NCBI GenBank assembly: GCA_963718375.1
Contig: CAVQZD010000015.1
Span: 1-46,792 of the forward strand
Direction of reading: 5' to 3'
DNA: 46,792 nt
Source of the DNA: RBG-16-64-13 sp963718375
GTDB lineage: Bacteria; Actinomycetota; Thermoleophilia; RBG-16-64-13
The notes under the pieces: generated by a model
Told to the model about the DNA's origin: nothing
Databases searched by the model: none
What the model saw: the letters and a program-made list of their open reading frames with translations, nothing else
Position numbers and translations under genes: made by a program
In this document: positions 23,319-33,100 of the stretch, piece after piece
Layout of the letters: each line of letters begins with the position of its first letter
Numbering within the stretch: the stretch's first letter is position 1

Positions 23319-24470
23319 CTAGCGCTGAACGGTCACGAAGATAACCACCAGCACATGCGCCTCCGAGTCCTCGAGTGGGGCGGACTTGGTGGTGACCGCA
23401 GTACCCTGGGTGGTGGGCGGCGCGGTAGAGGTGGTGTAGCGCCACCCCGTGGGGGTCACCCTCGAGGCAGACAGCTCAGCGACCGAGTACTTGTCCTGCA
23501 GCATGGTGTCGGCCCAATCAGTGACCTGAGCTCCGGGCTCAAGGCTCATGCAAACGGAGAGCTTCATCGAGTCGCCCATCAAGAAGAGAAGGTCCACCAC
23601 CGCTGGACAGTCTTCTCGCGGGACAAAAGCGGCGAAGGCCCTGACTCCCGGAGATGCTTCTTGGTCCACGAGTTGGAGACCGGTCTGTGACGTGAGCTCT
23701 GTAGCCAGCGTATCGGCCTGCTGCGCTGTGACTGCACTGTCGTCGGGGGTGTCGAAGAAGACATATGCGGGGGCGCTGGCCTGAGCCAATTCACCGGCCA
23801 TGACCTCCTCATCCTGCACGAAGGGACCGACCGGTTGCAGCGAAGCGAGGGACGCGGTGTTGCTGGTGGTGCCTGTGCTGCCCGAGCTGTCGGTGCCCGC
23901 GGTAACATTCACGGCCATCTGTTCGGGAATGGTGGTGCTGGACTGCGCGACCGCGCCGTCCGCCGCGGCCTGCACAGTCGTCCCCTCAGAAAAAGCGCCG
24001 GCGAGAGTGGAGCGGCTCTCGTTCAGCTGACTCGGTGAATTCGAGAGAGTGAGGGCCAACACCAGAGCGACGACCGCTGCTGCACCTGCCAGTGCGGGTA
24101 TCCACGGCCCGGCAGGCAGCGCGCGGCGCCGCTCGGTCCGCCTTTGGGCGGCGCGGCGGCGCGTGAAGATACTCCCAGCGCTTGCGGCCGAAGTGACCCG
24201 GAACACCTGCTCGAGCACCTGGGCCTCGAGGCCGGCAGGAGGATCTGCGAGATCTGTCTCGGTGAAAAGGGCTGAGACGGCCCGCTGGGCCGTTAGCCTG
24301 GCGGCGCACAAGGGACACGCGTCCAAGTGTGCCTCGACAGCGGATCTGGCCGACTCATTCAGGCGGCCATCGACATAGTCGACGGCCGATTCTTCCCAGT
24401 TGTCGAGATGGCCGGAGATGGCCGATTCCGGCGACATCCCAGGATCCTTGCTCTCTTTACCCCGCACCAT
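23319..24470 (-). CDS. zinc-finger anti-sigma factor (zf-HC2) with extracytoplasmic domain
   Basis: This 383-aa protein starts at ATG 24470, three nt after the sigma-factor stop; ATG 24437 (MSPESAISGHL) behind AAGGA is an alternative. The N-terminus has HLDACPLCAARL, the Hx3Cx2C zinc motif of ZAS-type anti-sigma factors. One membrane segment (PALAGAAAVVALVLALTLS, about residues 130-148) separates it from an extracellular part of about 230 residues, rich in Ser/Thr linkers, with an unrecognised core (EEVMAGELAQASAPAYVFFD to LMGDSMKLSVCMSLEPG). It should hold the adjacent ECF sigma inactive until a surface signal arrives. The outer domain is unusually large, so it may itself sense the signal. 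Confidence 0.8.
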   Translation of the reverse strand: MVRGKESKDPGMSPESAISGHLDNWEESAVDYVDGRLNESARSAVEAHLDACPLCAARLTAQRAVSALFTETDLADPPAGLEAQVLEQVFRVTSAASAGSIFTRRRAAQRRTERRRALPAGPWIPALAGAAAVVALVLALTLSNSPSQLNESRSTLAGAFSEGTTVQAAADGAVAQSSTTIPEQMAVNVTAGTDSSGSTGTTSNTASLASLQPVGPFVQDEEVMAGELAQASAPAYVFFDTPDDSAVTAQQADTLATELTSQTGLQLVDQEASPGVRAFAAFVPREDCPAVVDLLFLMGDSMKLSVCMSLEPGAQVTDWADTMLQDKYSVAELSASRVTPTGWRYTTSTAPPTTQGTAVTTKSAPLEDSEAHVLVVIFVTVQR

Positions 24471-24473
24471 AAA

Positions 24474-25133
24474 TTAGTCTTCCCCTGTCGAGCCCGTCCC
24501 TGGGACGGTGCCTTGTTCGTCTGGGTTCCGGGTCCGGGGTTCATCTCTCTTTTTCGTGTCGTATCCGGCATCGACCAGCGCGGCGGCCAGAGCCTCGCGC
24601 GCTCTGAAGATGCGGGACTTGATGGTGCCCTCTTGGACGCCCAGGATCTGGGCGGCTTCGACATACGGAAAGCCCAGGAGGTCACACAGTACGACGGCGA
24701 AACGGAAGCCTTCGTCCAATTGCATGAGCGCATCGCGTAGGGGCGCAGAGAGGCCGTCAAGGGCCGGGTCGATGCCGTTTCTGCCTGTGCCCACGAGCGC
24801 AGCCGGCCCGGTGGGACCGGAGAGATCATCGATGATGCCGGCTTCCATCGGCTCGGGCCTGTGGCGCCGGAGATGATCGTAGGCGGCGTTTACGGCGATG
24901 CGATGCAACCACGTGCCGAAGCGCGCCTCTCCCTTGAAAGACCCGATGTTCTTGAAGGCCTTGATAAAGGTCTCCTGGGTGACGTCCGCCGCGTCCCAGG
25001 GATTGCCGAGGGTACGGAGGGCCAGGTTGTAGACGCGGCGCTCATGCCGGCGATACAAGTCAGTGACCGCGTCAGCGTCGCCCGACCGAGCGCGTTCTAC
25101 CAACTCGACGTCGTCGTCGCGTACCTGTTCCAT
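24474..25133 (-). CDS. ECF-subfamily RNA polymerase sigma factor
   Basis: The frame is open to 25187, but I choose ATG 25133 (MEQVRDDDVELVERARSGDA) because GGAGC lies in front and a minus-strand TAGAAT box (25187-25192) would start the RNA after any upstream start codon. The product has 219 aa. Region 2 is visible in DVTQETFIKAFKNI and FGTWLHRIAVNAAYDHLRRH; region 4 is FRFAVVLCDLLGFPYVEAAQ and GTIKSRIFRAREAL. The anti-sigma gene follows after 3 nt, so the two are co-transcribed and co-translated. The C-terminal tail (TKKRDEPRTRNPDEQGTVPG) is probably disordered. Its regulon cannot be seen here. Confidence 0.88.
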   Translation of the reverse strand: MEQVRDDDVELVERARSGDADAVTDLYRRHERRVYNLALRTLGNPWDAADVTQETFIKAFKNIGSFKGEARFGTWLHRIAVNAAYDHLRRHRPEPMEAGIIDDLSGPTGPAALVGTGRNGIDPALDGLSAPLRDALMQLDEGFRFAVVLCDLLGFPYVEAAQILGVQEGTIKSRIFRAREALAAALVDAGYDTKKRDEPRTRNPDEQGTVPGTGSTGED

Positions 25134-25255
25134 GAGCTCCAAGCTCTTGACTGCTCCCTCTGTCTGCCGCGCGTGCGCCTTGTGCAATTCTAACAGCGGG
25201 GGCTATGGTAGCGTCGAAGGGTGCGACCGAATCTGCGCGAGAGGGGTGAGTTCTG

Positions 25256-25768
25256 GTGTCTGATGAGAACGAAAGGCATCGAGAGGCAGAAGGGCGCGAC
25301 GAAGCCGAAGAGATGGCACGTCTGCAGGAGCAGATCAACAACCTGCCGGTGAGCGAGCATATCGTCTTCATGATGCACTCACTGTCCTCCCTGGCAGTCG
25401 ACCGACTGGGGCTGGCACCAGAAGGGGGAGCGCGGCTCGACGTCTCGCAGGCTCGTCTGGCGATAGATGCCTTCAAGGCTCTGCTTGGGGTCCTCGAAGA
25501 GGCGACGTCGGCTGAGGCGATCGCCGCTCATCGGGGTGTGCTTTCACAGTTGCAGCTTGCCTATGTCGGGGCGCTGAGCGGCACGGCTCGCGTAGCCGAA
25601 CCCGAGCAGGAGGAGACCGCTGCTCAAGTGACGCCGGCCCCAGAGACCGCGGCGAAGGAATCGTCGGCCAAGAAGGCGGAGGCGAAGAAGAGCACGAAGC
25701 CGAAGCCGACCGCGAAGAGCGGTGGCGGCGCAGGTAAGGCTAAGCCCGGCGCGAAGGGGAGCTCGTGA
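25256..25768 (+). CDS. DUF1844 domain protein with Lys/Ala-rich tail
   Basis: This 170-aa protein starts at GTG 25256, preceded by GAGAGGGGTGAG. The core (about residues 30-100) matches DUF1844: NLPVSEHIVFMMHSLSSLAV and DVSQARLAIDAFKALLGVLE. The tail (about 110-170) is disordered and rich in Lys, Ala and Pro, so it may bind nucleic acid or ribosomes. DUF1844 proteins are common in actinobacteria and deltaproteobacteria and have no known function; they are often near infC-rpmI-rplT, but not here. It lies 63 nt upstream of the methylthioadenosine phosphorylase gene and may share its transcript. Confidence 0.75.
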   Translation: MSDENERHREAEGRDEAEEMARLQEQINNLPVSEHIVFMMHSLSSLAVDRLGLAPEGGARLDVSQARLAIDAFKALLGVLEEATSAEAIAAHRGVLSQLQLAYVGALSGTARVAEPEQEETAAQVTPAPETAAKESSAKKAEAKKSTKPKPTAKSGGGAGKAKPGAKGSS

Positions 25769-25831
25769 TACGCTTTCAGCCGGGTGCCTGAAGACGCCCA
25801 TACCCTTAGGCACGGTCTCCAAAGGAGGGAC

Positions 25832-26692
25832 ATGTCAGTCCAGATCGGCATCATCGGGGGTAGCGGCCTCTACGACATGGAGGAGCTGACCGACCGCGAA
25901 GAGATCAAGTTGTCCACACCTTTCGGTGAACCCAGCGGGCCCTACGTCACCGGCACCTTACGGGGCAGGCGCGTGGCCTTCTTGTCGCGGCACGGGGTGG
26001 GCCATCGCATCAGTCCGTCCGAGCTGAACTTTCGGGCCAACATCTTCGGGTTCAAGCTGCTGGGGGTGGAGAGGATCTTCTCGGCGAGTGCCGTGGGGAG
26101 TCTGAAGGAAGAGTATCCGCCGCTGGACGTTGTCATCCCCGACCAGTTCTTCGACCGCACCAAGGCGCGGGTCAGCACGTTCTTCGGCCGCGGCCTGGTG
26201 GCGCACGTCGCATTCGCACACCCGATCTGCCCGGAGATCGCACAGGTTGCGTTCGAGTCGGCACAGTCGGCCGGGGCACGGGTGCACATGGGCGGCTGCT
26301 ATGTGTGCATGGAGGGTCCGCAGTTCTCGACCCTGGCGGAGTCGAAGCTGTACAAGAGCTGGGGGATGGACGTCATCGGCATGACGAACCTGCAGGAGGC
26401 CAAGCTGGCCCGGGAGGCCGAGATCTGCTACACGACCATCGCGCTGGTCACCGACTATGACTGCTGGCATCCGGATCACGAGAGTGTGACGGTGGAGATG
26501 ATAGTGGCTAACCTGACGGCCAACGCCGAGATGGCCAAGAAGCTGATCGCCGAAGCAGTCGGGCGTGCGCCGGCGGAGCGCGGCTGCACCTGCGGGAGCG
26601 CGCTGGCGACGGCCATCATCACCGACAGGGCCGCCATCCCCGCGGACGTCAAACGCGAGCTGGCACCGCTCATAGACAAGTACTTGAAGTGA
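25832..26692 (+). CDS. mtnP: S-methyl-5'-thioadenosine phosphorylase
   Basis: I choose ATG 25832 because a strong AAAGGAGGG lies 4 nt upstream; the product has 286 aa. Family motifs are IGIIGGSGLYDMEEL, LSRHGVGHRISPSELNFRAN, ASAVGSLKEEYPPLDVVIPD, CMEGPQFSTLAESK and DVIGMTNLQEAKLAREAEI, then VTDYDCWHPDHE. It splits methylthioadenosine, the by-product of polyamine or AHL synthesis, into adenine and methylthioribose-1-phosphate in the cytoplasm. The C-terminal CTCGSAL and preceding Cys-rich segment recall the disulphide-stabilised hyperthermophile form, although this is weak evidence for heat adaptation. A PfkB kinase gene follows after 8 nt. Confidence 0.9.
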   Translation: MSVQIGIIGGSGLYDMEELTDREEIKLSTPFGEPSGPYVTGTLRGRRVAFLSRHGVGHRISPSELNFRANIFGFKLLGVERIFSASAVGSLKEEYPPLDVVIPDQFFDRTKARVSTFFGRGLVAHVAFAHPICPEIAQVAFESAQSAGARVHMGGCYVCMEGPQFSTLAESKLYKSWGMDVIGMTNLQEAKLAREAEICYTTIALVTDYDCWHPDHESVTVEMIVANLTANAEMAKKLIAEAVGRAPAERGCTCGSALATAIITDRAAIPADVKRELAPLIDKYLK

Positions 26693-26700
26693 GGAGATAG

Positions 26701-27618
26701 ATGGATCCCATCCTGGCAGTAGGGTCGGTAGCGTTCGACAGCATCAAGAACCCCTTTGGGGAGGTGTCCCGCGTGGTGGGTGGATCGGCCACCTACTTCT
26801 CGGTGGCCGCTTCGTTCTTCACGGACGTCCGCCTGGTGGCCGTCGTGGGGGAGGACTTCGCCGACCAAGGTGAGCGCGTGTTCGGTGGCCGGTCGATCGA
26901 CCTCGAGGGTCTGCAGACGGTCCCGGGAGAGACCTTCCGCTGGAAGGGCGAGTACGGTTTCGACATGAACTCCCGCGAGACCATCTACACCAAGCTGAAC
27001 GTCTTCGACGAGTTTGAGCCAGTTATCCCTGAGGCCTACCGTTCGTCGCCGTATGTCTTCTTGGGCAACATCCATCCTCAGCTGCAGCTGGACGTTCTCG
27101 ACCAGGTCAGGGAGCCCAAGCTGGTGGCCGCGGACACGATGAACTACTGGATCGAGGGGACCCCGAACGAGCTGCGCAAGGTGCTCAAACGCATCGACGT
27201 GCTGATCATCAACGACAGTGAGGCGCGCGAGTTGTCGGGCGAGGCCAATCTGGTGAAGGCCGCCCGCGCCCTGAAGCAGATGGGGCCGTGCACCGTGGTC
27301 ATCAAGCGCGGAGAGAACGGGGTGCTCACTACCTGCGCAGGGGAGACGGAGTTCTTCGCCGCGCCAGCGCTGCCGCTGGAGGATGTCTTCGACCCCACCG
27401 GCGCAGGCGACACGTTCGCCGGAGGCTTCATGGGCTCTCTGGCCAAGGATGGCAAGCTCGACGACGCCGCTCTCGCACGGGCCATCATCTTCGGCCAGAC
27501 GGTCGCCTCGTTCTCGGTCGAGGACTTCAGCCTAGACCGGCTGCTTCGGCTGACGGAGCCTGAGATCAAGGAGCGCTTCAGGCACTTCAAGCGCCTGACG
27601 CACTTCGACGAGGTGTAG
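26701..27618 (+). CDS. PfkB-family sugar/nucleoside kinase
   Basis: This 305-aa protein starts at ATG 26701 with GAGGAGA upstream. It has the N-terminal GGSATYFSVAAS substrate motif and C-terminal FDPTGAGDTFAGGFMGSLA with the catalytic Asp, plus VVIKRGENGVL before it. It phosphorylates an alcohol group of a sugar or nucleoside using ATP. Its position directly after mtnP, seen in many genomes, suggests a role in methylthioadenosine salvage, such as adenosine or a ribose derivative. That substrate is inference; the fold alone does not fix it. Confidence 0.85.
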   Translation: MDPILAVGSVAFDSIKNPFGEVSRVVGGSATYFSVAASFFTDVRLVAVVGEDFADQGERVFGGRSIDLEGLQTVPGETFRWKGEYGFDMNSRETIYTKLNVFDEFEPVIPEAYRSSPYVFLGNIHPQLQLDVLDQVREPKLVAADTMNYWIEGTPNELRKVLKRIDVLIINDSEARELSGEANLVKAARALKQMGPCTVVIKRGENGVLTTCAGETEFFAAPALPLEDVFDPTGAGDTFAGGFMGSLAKDGKLDDAALARAIIFGQTVASFSVEDFSLDRLLRLTEPEIKERFRHFKRLTHFDEV

Positions 27619-27624
27619 CCAGCC

Positions 27625-28317
27625 TTACGCCTCGGGCTGAGCTGCCTCGGGGGCGGGCTCTGGTGCAGTGGTCTCGACTGGCGGTGCGGGCTCAGGTGCC
27701 GGCTCCGGTGTCGGCTCGCTCATTACCATCTGCTCGGGTTCGGGAGTCGCGGGAGGCTCAGGCTTGGGCGCCGGCTCCGGTACAGGCGCGGCTTCCGCAA
27801 CTGGCACAGGTTCAGGCGCGGCCTCCACGGCGGGAGCGGGCTCGGGCTTCGCCGCGGGCGCCGCCGGCTTCTCACGTGGCGCGGGCTTGTCAGGAGCGGC
27901 CTCGGGCTTCGGCGCGGACTCGGCGCTAGGCGCGGAGTCGGCCTTGGGATAATCCACCACCAGATTTGCGCCGCTGCGGGTGATGCTCGTGTTCTGGATG
28001 TGGGCGAGTATGGCCGTCTTGCGTTTGTCGTCGGTCTCACCGGCCAGCCGCACATCCATGTCCAGCACGCTGCCGTATAGCTGCTCGACCAGCGAGATGC
28101 ATTCATCTTGGGTCAACTTGAGGCTCGTGAGTAGGCCGGCGACCTTGCCCAGGATGGCCTTCAGAGCGGTGAGGGAGTCACTCTCCTGCATGTCGAGGTC
28201 GCCGGGGCGGCGCGGTTGATCCTCGTCCGGCTGCGAATCGCGCCGTTCGTCGCGGTCTCTCCGGTCGCCTCGGTCACTCGGGCGACGATCGCCGTCTCGG
28301 CGCGGTCTGTTACTCAT
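27625..28317 (-). CDS. uncharacterised protein with a small helical core between disordered arms
   Basis: This 230-aa protein starts at ATG 28317, overlapping the epimerase stop (ATGA), so translation is coupled. Residues 1-45 are an Arg/Asp-rich low-complexity arm (RRDGDRRPSDRGDRRDRDE). The core (about 45-120) is helical (SLTALKAILGKVAGLLTSLK, CISLVEQLYGSVLDMDVRLA). Residues 125-230 are Pro/Ala/Glu repeats (EPAPEPAP). No known domain is recognised and there is no signal peptide or membrane segment. Its convergent neighbour is the PfkB gene, with 6 nt between stops. Confidence 0.6.
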   Translation of the reverse strand: MSNRPRRDGDRRPSDRGDRRDRDERRDSQPDEDQPRRPGDLDMQESDSLTALKAILGKVAGLLTSLKLTQDECISLVEQLYGSVLDMDVRLAGETDDKRKTAILAHIQNTSITRSGANLVVDYPKADSAPSAESAPKPEAAPDKPAPREKPAAPAAKPEPAPAVEAAPEPVPVAEAAPVPEPAPKPEPPATPEPEQMVMSEPTPEPAPEPAPPVETTAPEPAPEAAQPEA

Positions 28318-29249
28318 GATCCAATCCTCTCACTAACCATACGGTAGTAGTCCACGGCCGAGGCCACCCCATCCGTGAAATCAGTTTTCCACTTCCATCC
28401 TAGCCCACTCTCAGCTTTGGAGGCGTTCAAAGCTATGCGCTCGACCTCTCCCGGCCTGACCTGTGCGTAGACAGGATCGAGCTGAGAGCCGACTGCAGCG
28501 CGCACCGCCTCGAACACTCCGAGGTCGGTGACCTCGATGCCCCGTCCCAGATTGTAGATGCCGCAGACGTCGCTGTTAAGCGCCAGGACGTTGGCCTCTA
28601 CTATGTCACCGACGTAGACGTAGTCCCGGGTCTTGCTGCCATCGCCGAAGATGGTGCACTGTTCGCCCGTCAGGAGCCTGAGGGCGAAGATGGCCACCAC
28701 GCCCGCTTCGCCGTGAGGGTCCTGTCGCGGTCCGTAGACATTGGGGTAGCGCAGGGAGGTGTACTCGAGGCCGTGATTGACGTGGTAGGCGTGCAGGTAC
28801 ATCTCGGCCGTGCGCTTGCTGACTCCATACGGGGACACCGGCGCTATGGGGTGCGATTCGTCCACCGGAGTGTACTGGGGTTCACCATATAGAGCGCCGC
28901 CGGTATTCGCATAGACGAACCTGCGCACCTGGTGGGCGCGGCAGCACTCCATCAGGTTCAAGGAGCCCAGGATGTTGACGGAGGCATCGTGCTGGGGGTC
29001 GCGCACCGAGCGGGTGACATCCGCGTGGGCGGCGTGATGAAAGACCACCTCGGGGCGCTCCGCCGAGAAGACGTCGGCCAGGGCCTTGTCGCGGATGTCC
29101 ACCTCATAGAACTTGGCGGCTGGGGGGAGGTTGTCCCGCTTGCCCGTGGACAGGTCGTCCACGATCACGACCTCGTGTCCCAACTCCACGAGACGGTCAC
29201 TGAGATGCGAAGCAATAAAGCCCGCCCCTCCGGTCACCAGTGTCTTCAC
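28314..29249 (-). CDS. NAD-dependent sugar epimerase/dehydratase (UDP-glucose 4-epimerase-like)
   Basis: I choose GTG 29249 because AAAGGAGG lies just upstream; the product has 311 aa, of normal length for the extended SDR family. The Rossmann motif is TLVTGGAGFIASHL, followed by DDLSTGKRDNL, HHAAHADVTRSVRDP, and the catalytic Tyr and Lys in SPYGVSKRTAEMYLHAY. RYPNVYGPRQDPHGEAG and GDGSKTRDYVYVGDI match GalE-like proteins, many from actinobacteria and archaea. It should interconvert nucleotide sugars, supplying surface glycans, consistent with glycosyltransferases 6 kb away. The exact sugar cannot be read from sequence. Confidence 0.85.
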   Translation of the reverse strand: MKTLVTGGAGFIASHLSDRLVELGHEVVIVDDLSTGKRDNLPPAAKFYEVDIRDKALADVFSAERPEVVFHHAAHADVTRSVRDPQHDASVNILGSLNLMECCRAHQVRRFVYANTGGALYGEPQYTPVDESHPIAPVSPYGVSKRTAEMYLHAYHVNHGLEYTSLRYPNVYGPRQDPHGEAGVVAIFALRLLTGEQCTIFGDGSKTRDYVYVGDIVEANVLALNSDVCGIYNLGRGIEVTDLGVFEAVRAAVGSQLDPVYAQVRPGEVERIALNASKAESGLGWKWKTDFTDGVASAVDYYRMVSERIGS

Positions 29250-29366
29250 CCATCCTCCTTTGCGTCTTGGACCCTGCAAGTGTAAAGCAGAACGGCTTTG
29301 AAGGTCAGAGCGGAGGGTGCCGGTACGCTATACTCACGCAGCCGGAACCGGACGAGTGCGGACGGG

Positions 29367-29440
29367 CGGGACGTGGCGCAGCCTGGTAGCGCACCTGCTT
29401 TGGGAGCAGGGGGTCGGAGGTTCGAATCCTCTCGTCCCGA
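29367..29440 (+). tRNA. tRNA-Pro(TGG)
   Basis: Acceptor CGGGACG/CGTCCCG, anticodon stem CCTGC/GCAGG, loop TTTGGGA (anticodon TGG) and T-loop TTCGAAT. CCA is not encoded. First of three clustered tRNAs. Confidence 0.93.
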
Positions 29441-29473
29441 TAACGGCTCGCACCGGGGTGCCGGAGTGATCAG

Positions 29474-29546
29474 GCGGGTGTAGCTCAGCTGGTAGAGCTC
29501 CAGCCTTCCAAGCTGGTTGTCGCGGGTTCGAATCCCGTCGCCCGCT
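29474..29546 (+). tRNA. tRNA-Gly(TCC)
   Basis: Acceptor GCGGGTG/CGCCCGC with discriminator T, anticodon stem CCAGC/GCTGG, loop CTTCCAA (anticodon TCC), T-loop TTCGAAT. CCA is not encoded. Confidence 0.93.
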
Positions 29547-29595
29547 CTCTGGGGCCCGCGCTGCGGGGCCGCCGCAACGTGGGGCTGCAAGACGT

Positions 29596-29669
<74 letters not shown>

Positions 29670-29876
29670 CCTCAGTTTGCAGGCGGCGACCGGGCCCACC
29701 GTTCTTCCCACCTCATAAGTTGCGGCGCCTGCCGCGCGAACATCGCCACTCTTCATCTTGCCTGGCATGAGGGCACGCCGCTCGCGATACTGGCTGCGCG
29801 CCTATCGGACGTTGGGGTTTTGCAGCAATAGGGCTTTGCCGGATAGCTGACTAGCAGAACGGTCGTTCTGTTTCGC

Positions 29877-29905
29877 TTGACAGCGCGGAAGGGGAGGCGT
29901 AGGTT
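29877..29905 (+). promoter_or_regulatory. promoter of the secreted 1400-aa hydrolase
   Basis: A perfect TTGACA (29877-29882), 17-nt spacer and TAGGTT (29900-29905). The RNA would start near 29912, giving a leader of about 210 nt. The 29670-29876 stretch between the tRNAs and this promoter shows nothing else I recognise. Confidence 0.5.
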
Positions 29906-29911
29906 GGTTGA

Positions 29912-30121
29912 CCTAACCGAATCCATATTCTGTTGGGCGGCAGGCAAGCAAGTGAACCGGTCGCGAGGCAATCACGCGACGCGTTTGTTTGCAGAGACAC
30001 CGGAGGCGAGCCTATGGTCGGAAAAGTCGGATGGGTCTTAGAGCAGTTGAGTTTCTAGGCCCACAGGATGGCCGCAACCAGCGGCAGCCCGTGGGGGAAT
30101 CCTTACTACATGGGGTGCAGC
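29912..30121 (+). promoter_or_regulatory. long structured 5' leader of the secreted hydrolase
   Basis: A compound hairpin is visible: GCAAGCAAG (29944-29952) pairs with TTTGTTTGC (29984-29992), allowing two G-U pairs, and encloses a perfect GTCGCG/CGCGAC stem (29960-29965 with 29975-29980). A second stem-loop with a GCCTAT/ATGGGT base follows (about 30011-30040). It could be a riboswitch or an mRNA-stability element. It does not match a class I know; the c-di-GMP and c-di-AMP cores were compared and are absent. Confidence 0.35.
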
Positions 30122-33100
30122 ATGAAGAGACTGTTAACCGCGATTGTTCTAGCTCTTGTGGCGCTTGCGCTCTTGGCCACGACGGCGACGGCGGCTCAGC
30201 CCGTCAACTGGGTAAAGCCGGGCATGGTGGAGAATCCGAACGTCACGAAGAATCTGGACCTCCTCTTAGAGCAAGCTAATGATTTTGACCCAGTGAATGC
30301 TGTGAACGATGGCATCTACATTGCCTCCATCACGGATACATACTTCCAGGGCGGCGTCGAAGTCGGACTGGAAGCGCTCCTTGAGGCAGGCAGGGTCTAC
30401 GTCAACGGTATAAGGGTGCCCGCTGACCCGGCTCTCTACTATATGAACGGTATGCCCGCGATATGGTACAGAACCTGGGCCCATGACTGGGCGTGGCAGG
30501 CTCACGACAAGTTGAATAAGGATACGAGCGATGGCGTCCCCGCCCACACTTTCGAACAGGCGAGACGCGCATACATCCTTGCGGTCTCTGGTCTTCGCGG
30601 TATGACAACATCGATCTACGCGCTGCCGGGACAGACCAAGGCCTACCAAGTCAACTTCAGCATCAAGAGCGCCGGTCAAGTTGAATACAAGTGGGTCAAC
30701 TGGTGGGCGGGGACCATGGTAGTCCTGGGAGTCCCGGTGGACGCCACCAGCTACCACACCGACGGCGGACCGAATAACTGGGAAACGCGCAGCATCCGGT
30801 GGGCCAACTACGACTGGACCATCCGCATGGGCGACACCGTGCTGTACTGGTACGATCGCACCGGTTGGCACATGGAGCGCTGCGTCCCCGTGACGGGCCT
30901 GATGACGGCCCCCGACACCAACAACATCGAAGTCAACGGTGTGACGGCTTCGGACGCGCTCATAGTCAGGTACAACATGCAGGCAGGGTCGCGGCCGGGT
31001 CAGGTCGTCAGGGCCGTCAACAACCTGCAACTCGGTGACGTCCCGGTGACGCTGTGGAACACCGACACCGGTCACGTTGTCGGTATCAGCCATGGAAAGT
31101 ATGCCAAGACGGCTCTTTACGCTGGGCTGCAGTACGTCAATGCTCAATTGGCTGGTAAGACGATCGTAGCCAGCGTTGATGGCACCGACGTCTTGACCGC
31201 GGAGTATTGGGTCACCCAGGCGATCTTGGATGCCTGGACCAGCGCTTATGACAACGCTAAGGCTGTCTACTACGACTGGGATTCGACCTGGGCACAGATG
31301 GACGCTGCCACTGAGAGGCTGAGTGTCGCTTTCGGCACCGACTCCACCAAAGGCATGCGCTCGATGAAGCCGGGGACGCAAGACCTGCTACCGAGCGTGT
31401 CGGCTGACGCCGCTATTGTCAGCGTCACTGGGATAGGGTTCGTCGATACCGACGGTGCCAAGCTCTCGTCCATAGACATTGAGTACAACGTCGAACTGGA
31501 TGGTTCAGACGTCAGTCTGAGCAAGTTCGAGATCTCAGACTACGGGATCTTCGGGACCCTTGACCAGACAGACCCGGCCCATCCGCCACTGCACAACCTG
31601 GTACCCGAGATAGGCTCGAATCCCGGCGTGGCCACCAAGGCCTACGTGAAGAACAAGAACCACGTCATCATCGAAGTCAATAAGGCCTATCAACTCGGCA
31701 GCGTGGCCAAGTCTTACAAGATGGCCATGATCGCGGGTGTCAAGCAAGTAGGCACCATCAACGCGCTGACCAATATCATCACTCCGAGTACGGTAGAGAA
31801 GAAGAACTATCAGGAAGTCGCGATAGAGAAGGTGAATAAGCAGACCGGCGCGATCACCTATGAATACCGCCTCTACGCGGATGATGGCACCTACAAGATC
31901 AATGGTACCCAAGACTTCAAACTGTTCACGAAAGCAGCCGGAACAGCCTTCCATGCCACCGATTGCTGGGAGGAAGCGAACGGAACAGAGGTAGCTGTCG
32001 ACCTGCCGTACGCACTCTACGTTCCCAAGAACTACGACCCAGATCTGAAATACGCCCTGGTCCTGCACATCCATGATGCAGGCTTCATGGGTGACGATCC
32101 GATGATCGCTCTCACAGAGAGCCAAGGTCCGGTCAACTTCGCGTCGCCGGCCGTTCAGCAGATAGCGAAAAACCAAGGTCTCGACGGCATCATCGTTGTC
32201 GTTCCGCAGATCGCTGACGCGCTGCGCTCCACGCGTGACGACTACTCCCTGAGTGCGGCCGTCCCCGCGACCTGGCAGCTCATGGACTCCCTCACCAAGA
32301 AGTACAGCATCGACATGAACCACATCTATGGCGAAGGCCAGTCCATGGGCGGTATGCAGGTCGGGGCCATGGCTGCTCAGCGTGACAACTACTTCGCGGC
32401 CTGGTGGGCCAACGGTTGCCAGTGGGGCAGCAACTTCAACCTGGATGACCCCACCTACAACGGAACGCCGTACTTCGAGGCTCCGCAGGATGGAGATCCG
32501 ATTTGGACCGTAGACGCTGACGGCAATCCTGTCGACTATCGCAACTGGTACTACCTGGTCTCCGACGACAACGTCCTCATAAACAACTGCAAGAGCGACG
32601 TCTTTTCCACCACCGTGTGGTCTGAGTTCAAGTATCTCTACCAAGACCTGGTCGGCGCGGAGATCCCCTATGCAGCCTGGAATCCGCTGACAACGTCAAA
32701 GACGGATCAGAACGCAGCGTTCAATGCCCTAGTCGCTCAGCCGAATGACTTGGGTATCTACTGGGCCGCGTTCGATGGTGGCAACCATATGGCCACTTGG
32801 ATCTACAGCCATGGCGTTAGCGCGGCCTACGATTGGCTTCTGAGCCAGACACGCGAATCCGAGATGGCGCGCGGCAAACTGGACCTCAACAAGCCCTTCG
32901 AAAAGGCAGATGTCCAACTCCAAGAACCCGGCAGGGCCATTCCCGGCAGTACCGAGTATCTGGTGACGGGCAAATCCGGCGCTGGGACTCTGGACTACAA
33001 CTCGGCCCTGTACAAGTTCGCTCAGACCGGAATCACTATCAAGCAACCCCCGGGATGGTTGCCTCTGAAGGCCGGCGCTGGTGCCAGCCCGATCAACTTC

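Noticed and set aside
29912..30121. c-di-GMP or c-di-AMP riboswitch in the hydrolase leader
   Set aside because: Pieces such as GAGCCTATGG look suggestive, but the conserved cores of these classes (for example GACGCAAAGCC or GGGGTGAATCC) are missing or rearranged.
30266..31381. 371-aa minus-strand ORF inside the secreted hydrolase gene
   Set aside because: It is antisense to a well-supported signal-peptide protein, lacks known motifs and has composition expected of a shadow frame.
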